From: Methylotenera oryzisoli
GTDB taxonomy: Bacteria > Pseudomonadota > Gammaproteobacteria > Burkholderiales > Methylophilaceae
Length of the DNA stretch: 64,000 nucleotides
Direction of reading: 5' to 3'
Assembly (NCBI RefSeq): GCF_004661485.1
Contig: NZ_PQVH01000014.1
Location: 101,989 to 165,988 of the forward strand
The position numbers were made by a program, and so were the translations under genes. Shown here piece by piece: positions 1 to 8,280 of the stretch. Below the pieces are notes generated by a model that worked only from the letters and a program-made list of their open reading frames with translations, did no database searches and was not told the origin of the DNA. Position 1 is the first letter of the stretch; each line of letters begins with the position of its first letter.

Positions 1-386
1 AAGCCCTCCAGCACGTTATATACATGCATATAGCCTAAAGACTCAGCAACCACGGCTGCATTGTGTGAACGTCCCCCCGTTCTGCATAAAAACATAATGA
101 CCGTATTTTTATCCGCGCCTTTTTGGTTAAGCTGTGCCTGCAATTGCGCGGCAAAGTCTGGATTAGCCACCATTCCTGGGTAAAAAGCCCACTCTACGTG
201 TAGCGCAGATGGCACACGTCCGACCAACTCTAGTTCCGCCTTGGTGCGTACATCCACCAGCTGTGCACTTGCATCCGCACGCAAAATTGCATCCGCCTCT
301 TGTGGCGTCAGCGCACCAGTGTATGGCAAACGCTTTTCAATCGCACGCTGCTCTGCAAGCGCCAAAATTTCCTGTATATCACTCAT
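1..386 (-). CDS. Rhodanese-like domain protein (3' end outside window)
   Basis: A single rhodanese domain, which carries sulfur on a cysteine persulfide and serves sulfur transfer or thiol chemistry in the cytoplasm. The reading frame starts at an ATG (complement of 384-386) after an AAGGAT ribosome site and gives 128 codons before leaving the window. The start is MSDIQEILAL; residues 43-49 hold the rhodanese LVDVRTK segment, and the active-site loop CRTGGRS lies at 101-107 with Cys101 as the sulfur acceptor. There is no signal peptide. It is divergent from glnA. The specific sulfur donor or acceptor cannot be told from sequence. Confidence 0.85.
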   Translation of the reverse strand, partial: MSDIQEILALAEQRAIEKRLPYTGALTPQEADAILRADASAQLVDVRTKAELELVGRVPSALHVEWAFYPGMVANPDFAAQLQAQLNQKGADKNTVIMFLCRTGGRSHNAAVVAESLGYMHVYNVLEG

Positions 387-531
387 GATGCATCTATCCT
401 TAAATTACATGTCCAAAAACAACCTGTTAACACCTTTTTCTTAACACCATTACTGCCGTTCGAATTATAATAAACCATCTTTAAGATTATGCTTAAACCT
501 GTTGAGACTAACCACGTCGCCAACACTCATT

Positions 532-548
532 TGCACTTATTTTGTGCG
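532..548 (+). promoter_or_regulatory. Candidate NtrC binding site 1 upstream of glnA
   Basis: TGCACT-TATTT-TGTGCG fits the 17-bp NtrC dyad TGCACC-N5-GGTGCA with three mismatches. It lies 30 bp (about three helical turns) upstream of the second site and roughly 125 bp before the expected transcription start, the usual enhancer distance for glnA. The match is seen in sequence; binding is inferred. Confidence 0.6.
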
Positions 549-561
549 TAAAATCACAAAA

Positions 562-578
562 TGCATCATACTGGTGCA
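562..578 (+). promoter_or_regulatory. NtrC binding site 2 upstream of glnA
   Basis: TGCATC-ATACT-GGTGCA matches the NtrC dyad TGCACC-N5-GGTGCA at 11 of 12 positions. Its centre is about 95 bp upstream of the predicted glnA transcription start. Together with the site at 532-548 it forms the paired enhancer typical of nitrogen-regulated glnA genes. Confidence 0.75.
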
Positions 579-636
579 TCAATGCGAAGCTGTCTTAATT
601 TATCCTCTAAAATTCAAGCGTTTACCGCTTTCCAGA

Positions 637-653
637 TTGGCACGTTTCCTGCT
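637..653 (+). promoter_or_regulatory. Sigma-54 promoter of glnA
   Basis: TTGGCACG-TTTC-CTGCT carries the -24 GG (639-640) and -12 GC (651-652) exactly ten bases apart, and the TGGCACG half is a perfect consensus. Transcription should start near 664, about 55 bases before the glnA ATG. The remaining part of the 331-base gap (387-531) shows only AT-rich sequence. Confidence 0.85.
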
Positions 654-717
654 AATCTTATGAGTTGAATTTTTACTTGTTTTATTTTAACCCACACCAC
701 ACCAATAGGAGATTCTA

Positions 718-2127
718 ATGTCAGTGGAAAATGTAATGAAATTGGTAATCGATAACGACATTAAATTTGTTGATTTTCGTTTTACCGATACACGCGGCAA
801 AGAGCAACACGTAACAGTGCCAGTGTCACACTTTAATGAAGACAAATTTACAGAAGGTCACGCTTTTGACGGTTCTTCTATCGCTGGCTGGAAAGGCATT
901 CAAGCATCTGACATGCAATTGATGCCAGATCCAAGTACTGCATTTATCGACCCGTTCTTCGACGAGCCAACATTAGTATTAACTTGTGACGTGGTAGACC
1001 CTACTGATGGTAAAGGTTATGACCGTGACCCACGTAGCTTGGCAAAACGTGCTGAAGCATACTTAAAATCAAGCGGCTTAGGCGACACAGCTTACTTTGG
1101 TCCAGAACCAGAGTTCTTCATTTTTGACAGCATCCAATGGGATGTTTCAATGAACGGCAGCTCAGTACGCATCAACTCTGAAGAAGGCGCATGGTCATCA
1201 AACGAGAAATTTGAAGGCGGCAACACAGGTCACCGCCCAGGCGTTAAAGGCGGCTACTTCCCAGTGCCACCAGTCGACTCACTACACGACATCCGTTCAG
1301 CAATGTGTACAACATTAGAACAACTAGGCGTGCCAGTTGAAGTACACCACCACGAAGTTGCAACTGCTGGCCAATGTGAAATTGGTACAAAATTCAGCAC
1401 ATTGACACAACGTGCTGACTGGACTCAAATCCAAAAATACGTGATTTTGAACACAGCACACGCTTATGGCAAAACTGCTACATTCATGCCAAAACCATTC
1501 GCTGGCGATAACGGCTCTGGTATGCACGTTCACCAATCAGTTTGGAAAGATGGCAAAAACCTGTTTGCAGGTAACGGCTACGCTGGCTTGAGCGAATTCG
1601 CACTTTACTACATCGGCGGTATCATCAAACACGCTCGTGCATTAAACGCGATTACAAACCCAGGTACTAACTCATACAAACGTTTAGTACCACACTTCGA
1701 AGCACCAGTTAAATTAGCTTACTCAGCTAAAAACCGTTCAGCTTCTATCCGTATTCCTTTTGTGCATTCTGACAAAGGTCGCCGTGTTGAAGCGCGCTTC
1801 CCAGATCCAATCGCTAACCCATACTTGGCATTCTCTGCATTGCTAATGGCTGGTTTAGATGGCGTGCAAAACAAGATTCACCCAGGTGAAGCTGCAACTA
1901 AAGACTTGTACCATCTTCCACCAGAAGAAGATGCTAAGATCCCAACAGTATGCGCATCACTAGAGCAAGCACTAGAAGCACTTGATGCTGACCGTGAGTT
2001 TTTAACTAAGGGTGGCGTATTTACTAACGACTGGATCGATGCATACATCGCATTGAAAATGGAAGAAGTAAACAAAGTACGCATGACACCACACCCAGCT
2101 GAGTTTGGCTTGTACTACTCTTGCTAA
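718..2127 (+). CDS. glnA: Glutamine synthetase, type I
   Basis: Joins ammonium to glutamate with ATP to make glutamine, the main ammonium assimilation step, as a cytoplasmic dodecamer. The 469-residue length matches GSI-beta enzymes. Visible marks are the N-terminal [11 protein letters not shown] segment, DGSSI, the ATP/glutamate-binding [10 protein letters not shown] block and the adenylylation site DLYHLPPEE with Tyr398, equivalent to Tyr397 of E. coli, so activity is probably tuned by GlnE. ATG follows an AGGAGAT ribosome site. Sigma-54 and NtrC sites lie upstream and glnL-glnG follow, so nitrogen limitation should raise expression. Confidence 0.98.
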   Translation: MSVENVMKLVIDNDIKFVDFRFTDTRGKEQHVTVPVSHFNEDKFTEGHAFDGSSIAGWKGIQASDMQLMPDPSTAFIDPFFDEPTLVLTCDVVDPTDGKGYDRDPRSLAKRAEAYLKSSGLGDTAYFGPEPEFFIFDSIQWDVSMNGSSVRINSEEGAWSSNEKFEGGNTGHRPGVKGGYFPVPPVDSLHDIRSAMCTTLEQLGVPVEVHHHEVATAGQCEIGTKFSTLTQRADWTQIQKYVILNTAHAYGKTATFMPKPFAGDNGSGMHVHQSVWKDGKNLFAGNGYAGLSEFALYYIGGIIKHARALNAITNPGTNSYKRLVPHFEAPVKLAYSAKNRSASIRIPFVHSDKGRRVEARFPDPIANPYLAFSALLMAGLDGVQNKIHPGEAATKDLYHLPPEEDAKIPTVCASLEQALEALDADREFLTKGGVFTNDWIDAYIALKMEEVNKVRMTPHPAEFGLYYSC

Positions 2128-2166
2128 TGTGTTGCTAGCTTAAGCATCTGTTAGTTTGATTTAATT

Positions 2167-2192
2167 AAAAAGGGCGATTTATCGCCCTTTTT
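2167..2192 (+). terminator. Rho-independent terminator of glnA
   Basis: A 12-bp perfect stem (AAAAAGGGCGAT / ATCGCCCTTTTT) with a TT loop ends in a T run, 40 bases after the glnA stop. It separates glnA from the DUF4124 and glnLG genes. Confidence 0.9.
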
Positions 2193-2321
2193 AATTTTTA
2201 ATGCTTAAGCATTCCCCTCAAGAGCCAAGTCAACGCAATACAATGTACATCCGTTAAGCAACGAGCTAACCCTAATACAATCCATGTTGCCTTATTTGAT
2301 TAACTCTAATAAACTCACCTC

Positions 2322-2822
2322 ATGAAAAAACACTTATTTTTATCACTGATTGCTATTACGCTCTCAAGCCATGCATTTGCTGAAATTTATAAGCGTGTAG
2401 ATGCAGATGGTCGCGTAACCTACTCCAATATTAAAAGTAAAGGCTCAACCCGCCTTGAACTAGACCCCGACGCCAACTCGATTACCAACGAGAGCAGACC
2501 CAAAGCTAGCCCAGCCCCCTCCAAGCGGACAGTTACGCCTGACAGCTTTCCACGTGTGGATGCCAACACGCAAAACCAGCGCGATGGCAAACGTAGAGAA
2601 ATTTTACAAAATGAGCTTGAAGCTGAAAAGGCAGCACTAGAAGAGGCGAAAAAAGCCTATGCCGAAGGCGAATCAAATCCTGAAGTTTACAAAACAGCAA
2701 CTGGGCAAACTTTTAGAAACGTTCCAAAATTCGAAGAAAAAATGAGAAGCCTGCAAGCCAATGTAGACAATCACAAAAAAAATATCGAGCTTTTACAAAA
2801 AGAAATCGATTCGTTACGCTAA
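2322..2822 (+). CDS. DUF4124 secreted protein with coiled coil
   Basis: A 166-residue periplasmic protein of unknown function. A signal peptide ending at ...SHAFA (about residue 20) is followed by the DUF4124 motif EIYKRVDADGRVTYSN (21-36), a Pro/Ser-rich linker, and a Glu/Lys-rich predicted coiled coil from about residue 85 to the end. The motif is recognised as DUF4124 from family knowledge; no biochemical role is established. It sits between glnA and glnL, each side bounded by a terminator, so it is probably a separate transcript. No clear ribosome site precedes the ATG. Confidence 0.8.
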   Translation: MKKHLFLSLIAITLSSHAFAEIYKRVDADGRVTYSNIKSKGSTRLELDPDANSITNESRPKASPAPSKRTVTPDSFPRVDANTQNQRDGKRREILQNELEAEKAALEEAKKAYAEGESNPEVYKTATGQTFRNVPKFEEKMRSLQANVDNHKKNIELLQKEIDSLR

Positions 2823-2845
2823 CAGCCTAACTTCAAACAACGAAC

Positions 2846-2887
2846 AAAGCCGCTATCGCACCATTTAGGTGCATTGACGGCTTTTTT
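2846..2887 (+). terminator. Rho-independent terminator after DUF4124 gene
   Basis: The outer stem AAAGCCG / CGGCTTT encloses an inner hairpin GCACC-ATTTA-GGTGC and ends in six Ts. It insulates the upstream gene from glnL. The rest of the 302-base gap (2888-3124) holds only the candidate sigma-54 site listed next. Confidence 0.8.
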
Positions 2888-3066
2888 GTTTTCTATTCCT
2901 GCTATACTTAAACCCATTAATATCGGGAACTAATAGGTTCTACTAATCAACCAAATCCAGATATTCAGCATCACCATATTTTTTTAGCATTGATATTCAA
3001 TGGGTTAATAACCAACATGCACAACTATGGCATATTTAAAAAACTTATTCATAACACACGTTAAAA

Positions 3067-3083
3067 CTGGTCTGTCTTTTGCT
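3067..3083 (+). promoter_or_regulatory. Candidate sigma-54 promoter of glnL
   Basis: CTGG-TCTGTCTT-TTGCT keeps the -24 GG (3069-3070) and -12 GC (3081-3082) ten bases apart and a full TTGCT at -12, but the -24 element lacks CAC. It lies about 45 bases before the glnL ATG. No good NtrC dyad was found next to it. Confidence 0.4.
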
Positions 3084-3124
3084 TATGGTAAGTCAATCAA
3101 TGAAATGACGAGTGAAGCACTATT

Positions 3125-4219
3125 ATGGTTCAACCAACGCCAGACCACTTTGCTGGCTTAGAGCATTTAGCAACAGCAATCATCCTTTTGGATGATCACT
3201 GCCGCGTCGCTTACGTTAACCCGGGCGCCGAAATTATATTTGCCTTTAGTGCAACCCAAATCGTTGGCCAACACATCAATGAAGTGTTTCCAGACTGCGA
3301 AATCTTAATGCTTGCAGTCAACAACGCGATTAAAGAGCAAAGCCCGTTCCGTGAGCATGAGTTCACCATTAGCACCCATCGTCACAACTCCTTTGCCGTC
3401 ACATGCACAGTGACCCCGATAGAGTCTGTGGTTGCTAGCTTGATTTTAGAATTCCAACCGATGGATGCACAATTAAGAATCGCCCGTGAAGAGCGCATGC
3501 TGATTCAACAACAGGCAAATGCAGAGCTATTACGTAATTTGGCACATGAAATCCGCAACCCACTTGGCGGCTTACGTGGGGCAGCGCAACTACTAGAACA
3601 CGAACTGCCGTCACCTAGCCTGCGCGAGTACACGCAAGTGATTATTAAGGAAGCCGATAGACTGCAAGCGCTGATGGATAGACTATTAATTCCACATCGC
3701 GTACCTAAGTATCAGCCTACCAATATTCATGAAGTGTTAGAACGCGTGCGCAGCCTGTTACTCGCAGAATCTCCGCGCAGTATTTTAATCAAACGAGATT
3801 ATGACTTAAGCCTGCCCGAAATTATTGGTGATCGCGAAAAGCTGATACAGGCAGTATTAAATATTGCACGCAACGCCGTACAAGCCATGCAATCGAGTAA
3901 AACACCAAACAGCCAAATTACCTTTAAAACGCGTGCAGAAAGACAAGTGACCCTTGCCAGAAAACGTTACCGTGTAGCCATTAAGTTGGAGATTATTGAT
4001 AACGGGCCTGGCATTCCTGCTGATATACGTGATCGTATTTTTTACCCTCTAGTATCTGGTAGCGAGGGGGGAACGGGGCTAGGCTTGACGCTTGCCCAAA
4101 CCTTTGTCACACAGCATCACGGCATGATTGACTGCGATAGCACACCAGGAAACACCCGCTTCACGATACTGTTACCCATTGAAACTACAGCCATTAAACC
4201 AGCAGTAAAAATGCAATAG
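3125..4219 (+). CDS. glnL: Nitrogen regulation sensor kinase NtrB
   Basis: Cytoplasmic histidine kinase/phosphatase that sets the phosphorylation of NtrC in response to PII. Length 364. An N-terminal PAS domain (about 10-115) has no membrane segment, as expected for NtrB. The H-box NLAHEIRNPLGG carries His141. The ATPase domain follows with the N box NIARNAVQAM, the G1 box DNGPGIP and the G2 box GGTGLGL. The response regulator gene glnG begins 108 bases downstream. Start at the first ATG; the ribosome site is weak. Confidence 0.95.
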   Translation: MVQPTPDHFAGLEHLATAIILLDDHCRVAYVNPGAEIIFAFSATQIVGQHINEVFPDCEILMLAVNNAIKEQSPFREHEFTISTHRHNSFAVTCTVTPIESVVASLILEFQPMDAQLRIAREERMLIQQQANAELLRNLAHEIRNPLGGLRGAAQLLEHELPSPSLREYTQVIIKEADRLQALMDRLLIPHRVPKYQPTNIHEVLERVRSLLLAESPRSILIKRDYDLSLPEIIGDREKLIQAVLNIARNAVQAMQSSKTPNSQITFKTRAERQVTLARKRYRVAIKLEIIDNGPGIPADIRDRIFYPLVSGSEGGTGLGLTLAQTFVTQHHGMIDCDSTPGNTRFTILLPIETTAIKPAVKMQ

Positions 4220-4327
4220 GCTTGCTCCTTATGCTACAGAGCACGATATTAAATGAAGTAGATACAAAGAGAATAATAAGCAAAATTTTGTGCAACTTAC
4301 ATAGCACCACTGATAAATGAGAAACCT

Positions 4328-5725
4328 ATGAAACCAATCTGGATTATTGACGACGACAAATCTATACGCTGGGTCTTTGAAAAAGCGCTCGCTCGTACCG
4401 ACCTCGAGTTTAAAACGTTCTCATCAGTAGTTGAGGCGCTCAATGCGCTAGATCACGAACAGCCACAAGTAGTCGTCAGCGATATCCGCATGCCAAATGG
4501 CTCAGGGTTGGACCTTCTCAGCGAGATAAAACGCAGACATCCAGACATTCCAGTCATTATTATGACCGCTTACTCTGACCTTGAAAGCGCAGTTGCCGCC
4601 TTCCAAGGTGGCGCGTTTGAATACCTAGCTAAGCCTTTCGATGTTGACCAAGCCATTGATATCATCAAACGCGCTGTAGAAGAAAGTACCAGACAAGCTT
4701 CTGAAAACGGCTTCAGCTCAGTGGCAGAAGATACTCCAGAAATCATCGGCCAAGCACCATCAATGCAAGAAGTTTTTAGGGCAATTGGTCGCTTAAGCCG
4801 CTCACACGCCACGGTGCTAATCAATGGGGAGTCAGGTAGCGGCAAAGAACTTGTTGCGCGCGCACTACATCGCCACAGCCCTCGCGCTGACAAACCGTTT
4901 ATCGCCATCAATACCGCAGCGATACCCAAAGACTTATTAGAATCAGAATTATTTGGCCATGAACGTGGCGCATTTACCGGTGCAGCCGCAGGGCGCCGTG
5001 GGCGCTTTGAACAAGCTGATACTGGCACCCTATTTTTAGATGAAATCGGCGACATGCCAGCCGACCTGCAAACGCGTTTATTACGCGTACTGAGTGATGG
5101 TCAATTCTACCGTGTTGGCGGTCACCAACCTATTAAAGTCAACGTGCGTATTATTGCAGCAACCCACCAAGACTTAGAAGAACGCGTTAAAAATGGCTTA
5201 TTCCGTGAAGATCTATTTCATCGCCTAAACGTGATTCGCCTACGCCTACCTGCCCTACGTGAGCGCCGTGAGGACATCCCGCTACTCATTAAGCATTTCC
5301 TACAACACAGTGCCACCGAGCTTGGCGTTGAGGCTAAACAACCTTCTGTTGCTGCACTCAAATTCTTAAGTGCAGTCAACTGGAGCGGTAACGTACGCCA
5401 GTTAGAAAACGTATGTCACTGGCTTACTGTAATGGCACCTGGCCAAAATATTGACATTGCAGACCTACCGCCAGAGTTAAAACAAGACGGTAATAAAGTA
5501 GACTCAAATGGCTCATGGCAAGAAGCACTCGCTGCAGAAGTAACCGATGCACTCAACCGTGGTGAACAAAATGTACTGGAGTCACGCACACAAATTTTTG
5601 AGCGCATTCTGATTGAAAAAGCACTCGAGCATACTCACGGACGAAGGATTGAAGCGGCTAACCAACTTGGGATGGGACGCAACACGCTCACAAGAAAGAT
5701 TCAGGAGCTAGGTATTGAGGAGTAG
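4328..5725 (+). CDS. glnG: Nitrogen regulation response regulator NtrC
   Basis: Sigma-54 activator phosphorylated by NtrB. Length 465. The receiver domain has acidic residues 8-10 and phospho-acceptor Asp52. The AAA+ domain has Walker A GESGSGKE (167-174), the sigma-54 contact loop GAFTGA (214-219) and Walker B LFLDEI (235-240). A Fis-type helix-turn-helix ends the protein (EAANQLGMGRNTLTRKIQEL). All key residues are present, so it should be competent to drive the sigma-54 promoter at glnA. It forms a pair with glnL. Confidence 0.97.
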   Translation: MKPIWIIDDDKSIRWVFEKALARTDLEFKTFSSVVEALNALDHEQPQVVVSDIRMPNGSGLDLLSEIKRRHPDIPVIIMTAYSDLESAVAAFQGGAFEYLAKPFDVDQAIDIIKRAVEESTRQASENGFSSVAEDTPEIIGQAPSMQEVFRAIGRLSRSHATVLINGESGSGKELVARALHRHSPRADKPFIAINTAAIPKDLLESELFGHERGAFTGAAAGRRGRFEQADTGTLFLDEIGDMPADLQTRLLRVLSDGQFYRVGGHQPIKVNVRIIAATHQDLEERVKNGLFREDLFHRLNVIRLRLPALRERREDIPLLIKHFLQHSATELGVEAKQPSVAALKFLSAVNWSGNVRQLENVCHWLTVMAPGQNIDIADLPPELKQDGNKVDSNGSWQEALAAEVTDALNRGEQNVLESRTQIFERILIEKALEHTHGRRIEAANQLGMGRNTLTRKIQELGIEE

Positions 5726-5767
5726 GCTATAGCACATGCACATACTGCCATCACACACTTAATAGAT

Positions 5768-5793
5768 AAAGCAATTAGGAATTGTAGCTTTTT
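5768..5793 (+). terminator. Probable terminator after glnG
   Basis: AAAGCAATT-AGG-AATT with a two-base bulge and GCTTTTT forms a hairpin with a T tail 43 bases after the glnG stop. The stem is AT-rich, so strength is uncertain. Confidence 0.55.
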
Positions 5794-5858
5794 AATATGA
5801 ATCAGAAAATATTCTATTTATATTCAAGAGGGTAAGCTTAAAGGCTCCATTATCCATA

Positions 5859-6530
5859 TCAGATTAACTGACTTTTAACGCGCAACATTGGAAATGAGCT
5901 TTGCTTATTCGCGTCAATTTTATTAATAAAAAACACCTGTGCTAATCGTGCATTATGATTGTTATCCCCAAAAAACTGGTTAGCGCAGTGATGAATATCC
6001 CCCTCAAATAAAATTAAGGTGTTATATACGTTATTAACCCTAACGACCTCGTCAAACATACTGTGATAACTAAAGTCTATTGGAGAGTTACTCTTAAAGT
6101 TTTCATCATTATCTTTAATTGTCTTCCAGTACAACTCATCGTTATATGAAGAGTTTTTTCTAAATAAGGATGTTCCTGCATCTAAAGGCGCATTGGGGGT
6201 TAAATACAGCACACCCGAAAATACAGTATTTTGATCTTGATGAATTAAACCTGAGCCATACTCAGCACCCACAATTTGAAAGCTAGTGCTAATCTGCCAG
6301 CGCATTACATCGTGCTCAGGAATGTGAAATATGCTGATTAACTTCTTACACACCTTATCATAGAGAGATGCACTGATATCGCGTAAATCTTTCGTGCGAC
6401 ATCCAGGAAAAACATAGCTAGCATCCTTCATTTCATGACGATAGGTGTATTTCTGAGAAAGTGCATACTGCCTTATTTCATCGGGATTATCATAAAAATC
6501 GCTAATGACTGTCACTGGATATAAATTCAT
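5859..6530 (-). CDS. DUF6445-like protein, predicted Fe(II)/2-oxoglutarate dioxygenase
   Basis: A 223-residue protein without signal peptide. It shows the layout of a cupin-type Fe(II)/2-oxoglutarate enzyme: proximal ligands in GLIHQD (His97, Asp99), the strand pair FSGVLYLTPNAP, the GTSLFRK segment, a distal His in DIHHCANQFFG (His180 or His181) and Arg195 in NARLAQVFFI, fitting the 2-oxoglutarate carboxylate. The assignment to DUF6445 is from recalled family pattern. The gene is plainly richer in A and T than its neighbours, stands alone between two terminators and may be acquired. Substrate unknown. Confidence 0.6.
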   Translation of the reverse strand: MNLYPVTVISDFYDNPDEIRQYALSQKYTYRHEMKDASYVFPGCRTKDLRDISASLYDKVCKKLISIFHIPEHDVMRWQISTSFQIVGAEYGSGLIHQDQNTVFSGVLYLTPNAPLDAGTSLFRKNSSYNDELYWKTIKDNDENFKSNSPIDFSYHSMFDEVVRVNNVYNTLILFEGDIHHCANQFFGDNNHNARLAQVFFINKIDANKQSSFPMLRVKSQLI

Positions 6531-6570
6531 TACAAGATCTCTTCATATTTATTACTAAACAATACCTATA

Positions 6571-6600
6571 AAAAAACGGCAACCTAAGTTGCCGTTTTTT
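6571..6600 (-). terminator. Rho-independent terminator of the porin gene
   Basis: A 13-bp perfect stem (AAAAAACGGCAAC / GTTGCCGTTTTTT) with loop CTAA, 41 bases past the porin stop. It has A and T runs on both sides and could act in both directions, shielding the oxygenase-like gene from porin read-through. Confidence 0.92.
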
Positions 6601-6641
6601 AATCTATTACTTAAACACTACAGGGTAACCCCTGCCTTATC

Positions 6642-7877
6642 CTAGAAGAATAAGATAGCGCCTAAAGAAACAGTTTTTGCTTTTGCAGTAACATCAGCTG
6701 CAGCACGTTTGTCTAAATCGCGCTCAGATTCTGAGTACTCAGCAACCAAGTTCAAGTGTTTTGTGATTGGGTGGTAAGCACCAACTGTCCACATTGAGTC
6801 TTGAACTTCTTTGAACTGTTCGCCTGAATTACCGTCAAGTGTAGATTCACCGTATGAAACACCCAATTTAGTACCTACACCTGGAAGTGTGTATGTACCT
6901 TGAACGTACCATTGGTCTGAATCACGTGAACGACCTTGAGCATCAAAACCATCGCGCAATTGGAATGTTTGGCCGATACCATCGCCTTTACCGTAGTAAC
7001 CAGTTAAACCAAAACCAGCAACGTTAACTGTAGTACCGATATCGAATGCTTGAGCGCGATCAGCACCACCAGCAGACAAACCTGATACTTTTTGATAGAT
7101 ACCAGAAGCCCAAACTTTACCAGCTACATCGCCAGCCCACTCATAAGAAGCTTTACCTTCGTATGCTGATGATGCGCCACTACGGCCATCGCTTGTGCCG
7201 CTTAAGCTAACAAACGGACTTGTAGTTACGTTATTTGTAGTTGAGTTAGAGCTAGTAGCGTTCCAACCTTGTGTCAAACCAACAGTGAAACTGAAGCCAT
7301 TCCAGTTTGGTGATGAGTAAGCAACTTGTGATTTCCAGTCAGCGTACATGAAACCTGAACCGATACGGCCTAATGTTGTTGTGTTGCCAGCTAATGAACC
7401 AGCACCACCACCAACGCCTAACAATGTCATGTCGTTCAAGATAGCGTCAGATGCGTAGATACCTAGATCTTTACCTAACTTGATAGAACCCCATGATTTG
7501 TCACCAAATGTCAAGAATGCTTGACGGTTTTCTTGTTGTGCAGCTTGGTTACCAGCAGCAGCTGTTGAAGCACCTGGGTTTAAGCTGATTGTGAAACCAA
7601 CATCTAAGTCGTTTTGACGTGTTTTACCAGAAACTGATAAGTAGTTTGGCAACAAACCAGTAGTGATATTGTTTGATGATGCTGCATCACCATTACCTAA
7701 ACCTAAAGCAGCTGTACCACCGTTGTCACCACTGTATTTAGTAGTTGTGTAGTAAGCGTTTACAACACCACCGATGTCCAATGTCCAATCGCCAGCTGGA
7801 ATTGTGATACCAGCTTGTGCGCTTGAAGCTGCAGCTACTAAAGCTGAAGCAACTGCTAATTTAATTGTTGTTTTCAT
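6642..7877 (-). CDS. Gram-negative general porin (Porin_4 family)
   Basis: Outer-membrane beta-barrel channel, probably a trimer, for small solutes. Length 411. The signal peptide MKTTIKLAVASALVAAASSAQA (first 22 or so residues) precedes strand patterns such as WTLDIGGVVNAYY, RQAFLTFGDKSWGSIKLGKDLG and a closing strand ending in GAILFF, with the C-terminal Phe needed for barrel insertion. Codon use is strongly restricted, as in highly expressed genes. ATG follows TAGGAGA. The gene has its own promoter, long leader and strong terminator. Substrate preference cannot be told. Confidence 0.92.
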   Translation of the reverse strand: MKTTIKLAVASALVAAASSAQAGITIPAGDWTLDIGGVVNAYYTTTKYSGDNGGTAALGLGNGDAASSNNITTGLLPNYLSVSGKTRQNDLDVGFTISLNPGASTAAAGNQAAQQENRQAFLTFGDKSWGSIKLGKDLGIYASDAILNDMTLLGVGGGAGSLAGNTTTLGRIGSGFMYADWKSQVAYSSPNWNGFSFTVGLTQGWNATSSNSTTNNVTTSPFVSLSGTSDGRSGASSAYEGKASYEWAGDVAGKVWASGIYQKVSGLSAGGADRAQAFDIGTTVNVAGFGLTGYYGKGDGIGQTFQLRDGFDAQGRSRDSDQWYVQGTYTLPGVGTKLGVSYGESTLDGNSGEQFKEVQDSMWTVGAYHPITKHLNLVAEYSESERDLDKRAAADVTAKAKTVSLGAILFF

Positions 7878-7931
7878 ATAAATCTCCTAAAAAATATTAC
7901 TATTTTTATTACTCGATTACCTCATCAGTTT

Positions 7932-7998
7932 GTTGCCGTACGGCAACCAAACCAAAGAGAAAGTTTGCAAACTCTCTCAACGTTTACTACTTAAGTAG
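7932..7998 (-). promoter_or_regulatory. Structured 5' leader of the porin mRNA
   Basis: Three palindromes lie in tandem in the untranslated leader: CTACTTAAGTAG (7987-7998), a longer hairpin around GTTTGCAAAC (7957-7978) and GTTGCCGTACGGCAAC (7932-7947). All three are perfect in the core. They sit 55 to 120 bases before the ATG. They could fold as RNA hairpins that stabilise the message or bind a small RNA, or serve as protein operators; the sequence does not decide. Confidence 0.5.
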
Positions 7999-8021
7999 CA
8001 TTCACTAAGAAGGTAGAGCGT

Positions 8022-8050
8022 AGTATGCACAAAGATTTTTAGGCTTACAA
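8022..8050 (-). promoter_or_regulatory. Probable sigma-70 promoter of the porin gene
   Basis: On the minus strand TTGTAA (8045-8050) and CATACT (8022-8027) are 17 bases apart, predicting a start near 8015 and a leader of about 138 bases. The match is fair, not exact. Confidence 0.45.
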
Positions 8051-8280
8051 CTAAAAGTTGGGCTTTTTGTCACAATTACTTACATTTGTTGTAATTTTGC
8101 AACATTAAAGATTTCATCGGATATATTTATGAAGTAAGAGATTGCTAATGCGGCTTACTACTTACGAACCGCCAGAGAGCAAGCACCTATTTCTGGCGCC
8201 CATCGTGTCATTAGATCCAGACATGTAGCGAAACAATCCAGCCGCATATACACCAGCGGCATACTGTCATTACCAAAAAA
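8051..8280. other. Intergenic stretch between porin promoter and dgt
   Basis: No gene seen. It holds one inverted repeat, CGCCAGA / TCTGGCG (8170-8176 and 8192-8198), about 85 bases past the dgt stop. It lacks a T run on the minus strand, so it is at best a weak or Rho-assisted end for dgt. Confidence 0.4.

Noticed and set aside
3018..3034. Possible NtrC dyad upstream of glnL
   Set aside because: Only one half (TGCAC) is good; the other half matches poorly.
8043..8063. Hairpin CAACT-AAA-AGTTG followed by a T run on the plus strand near the porin promoter
   Set aside because: The stem is only five base pairs and no plus-strand gene needs a terminator there; it overlaps the predicted -35.
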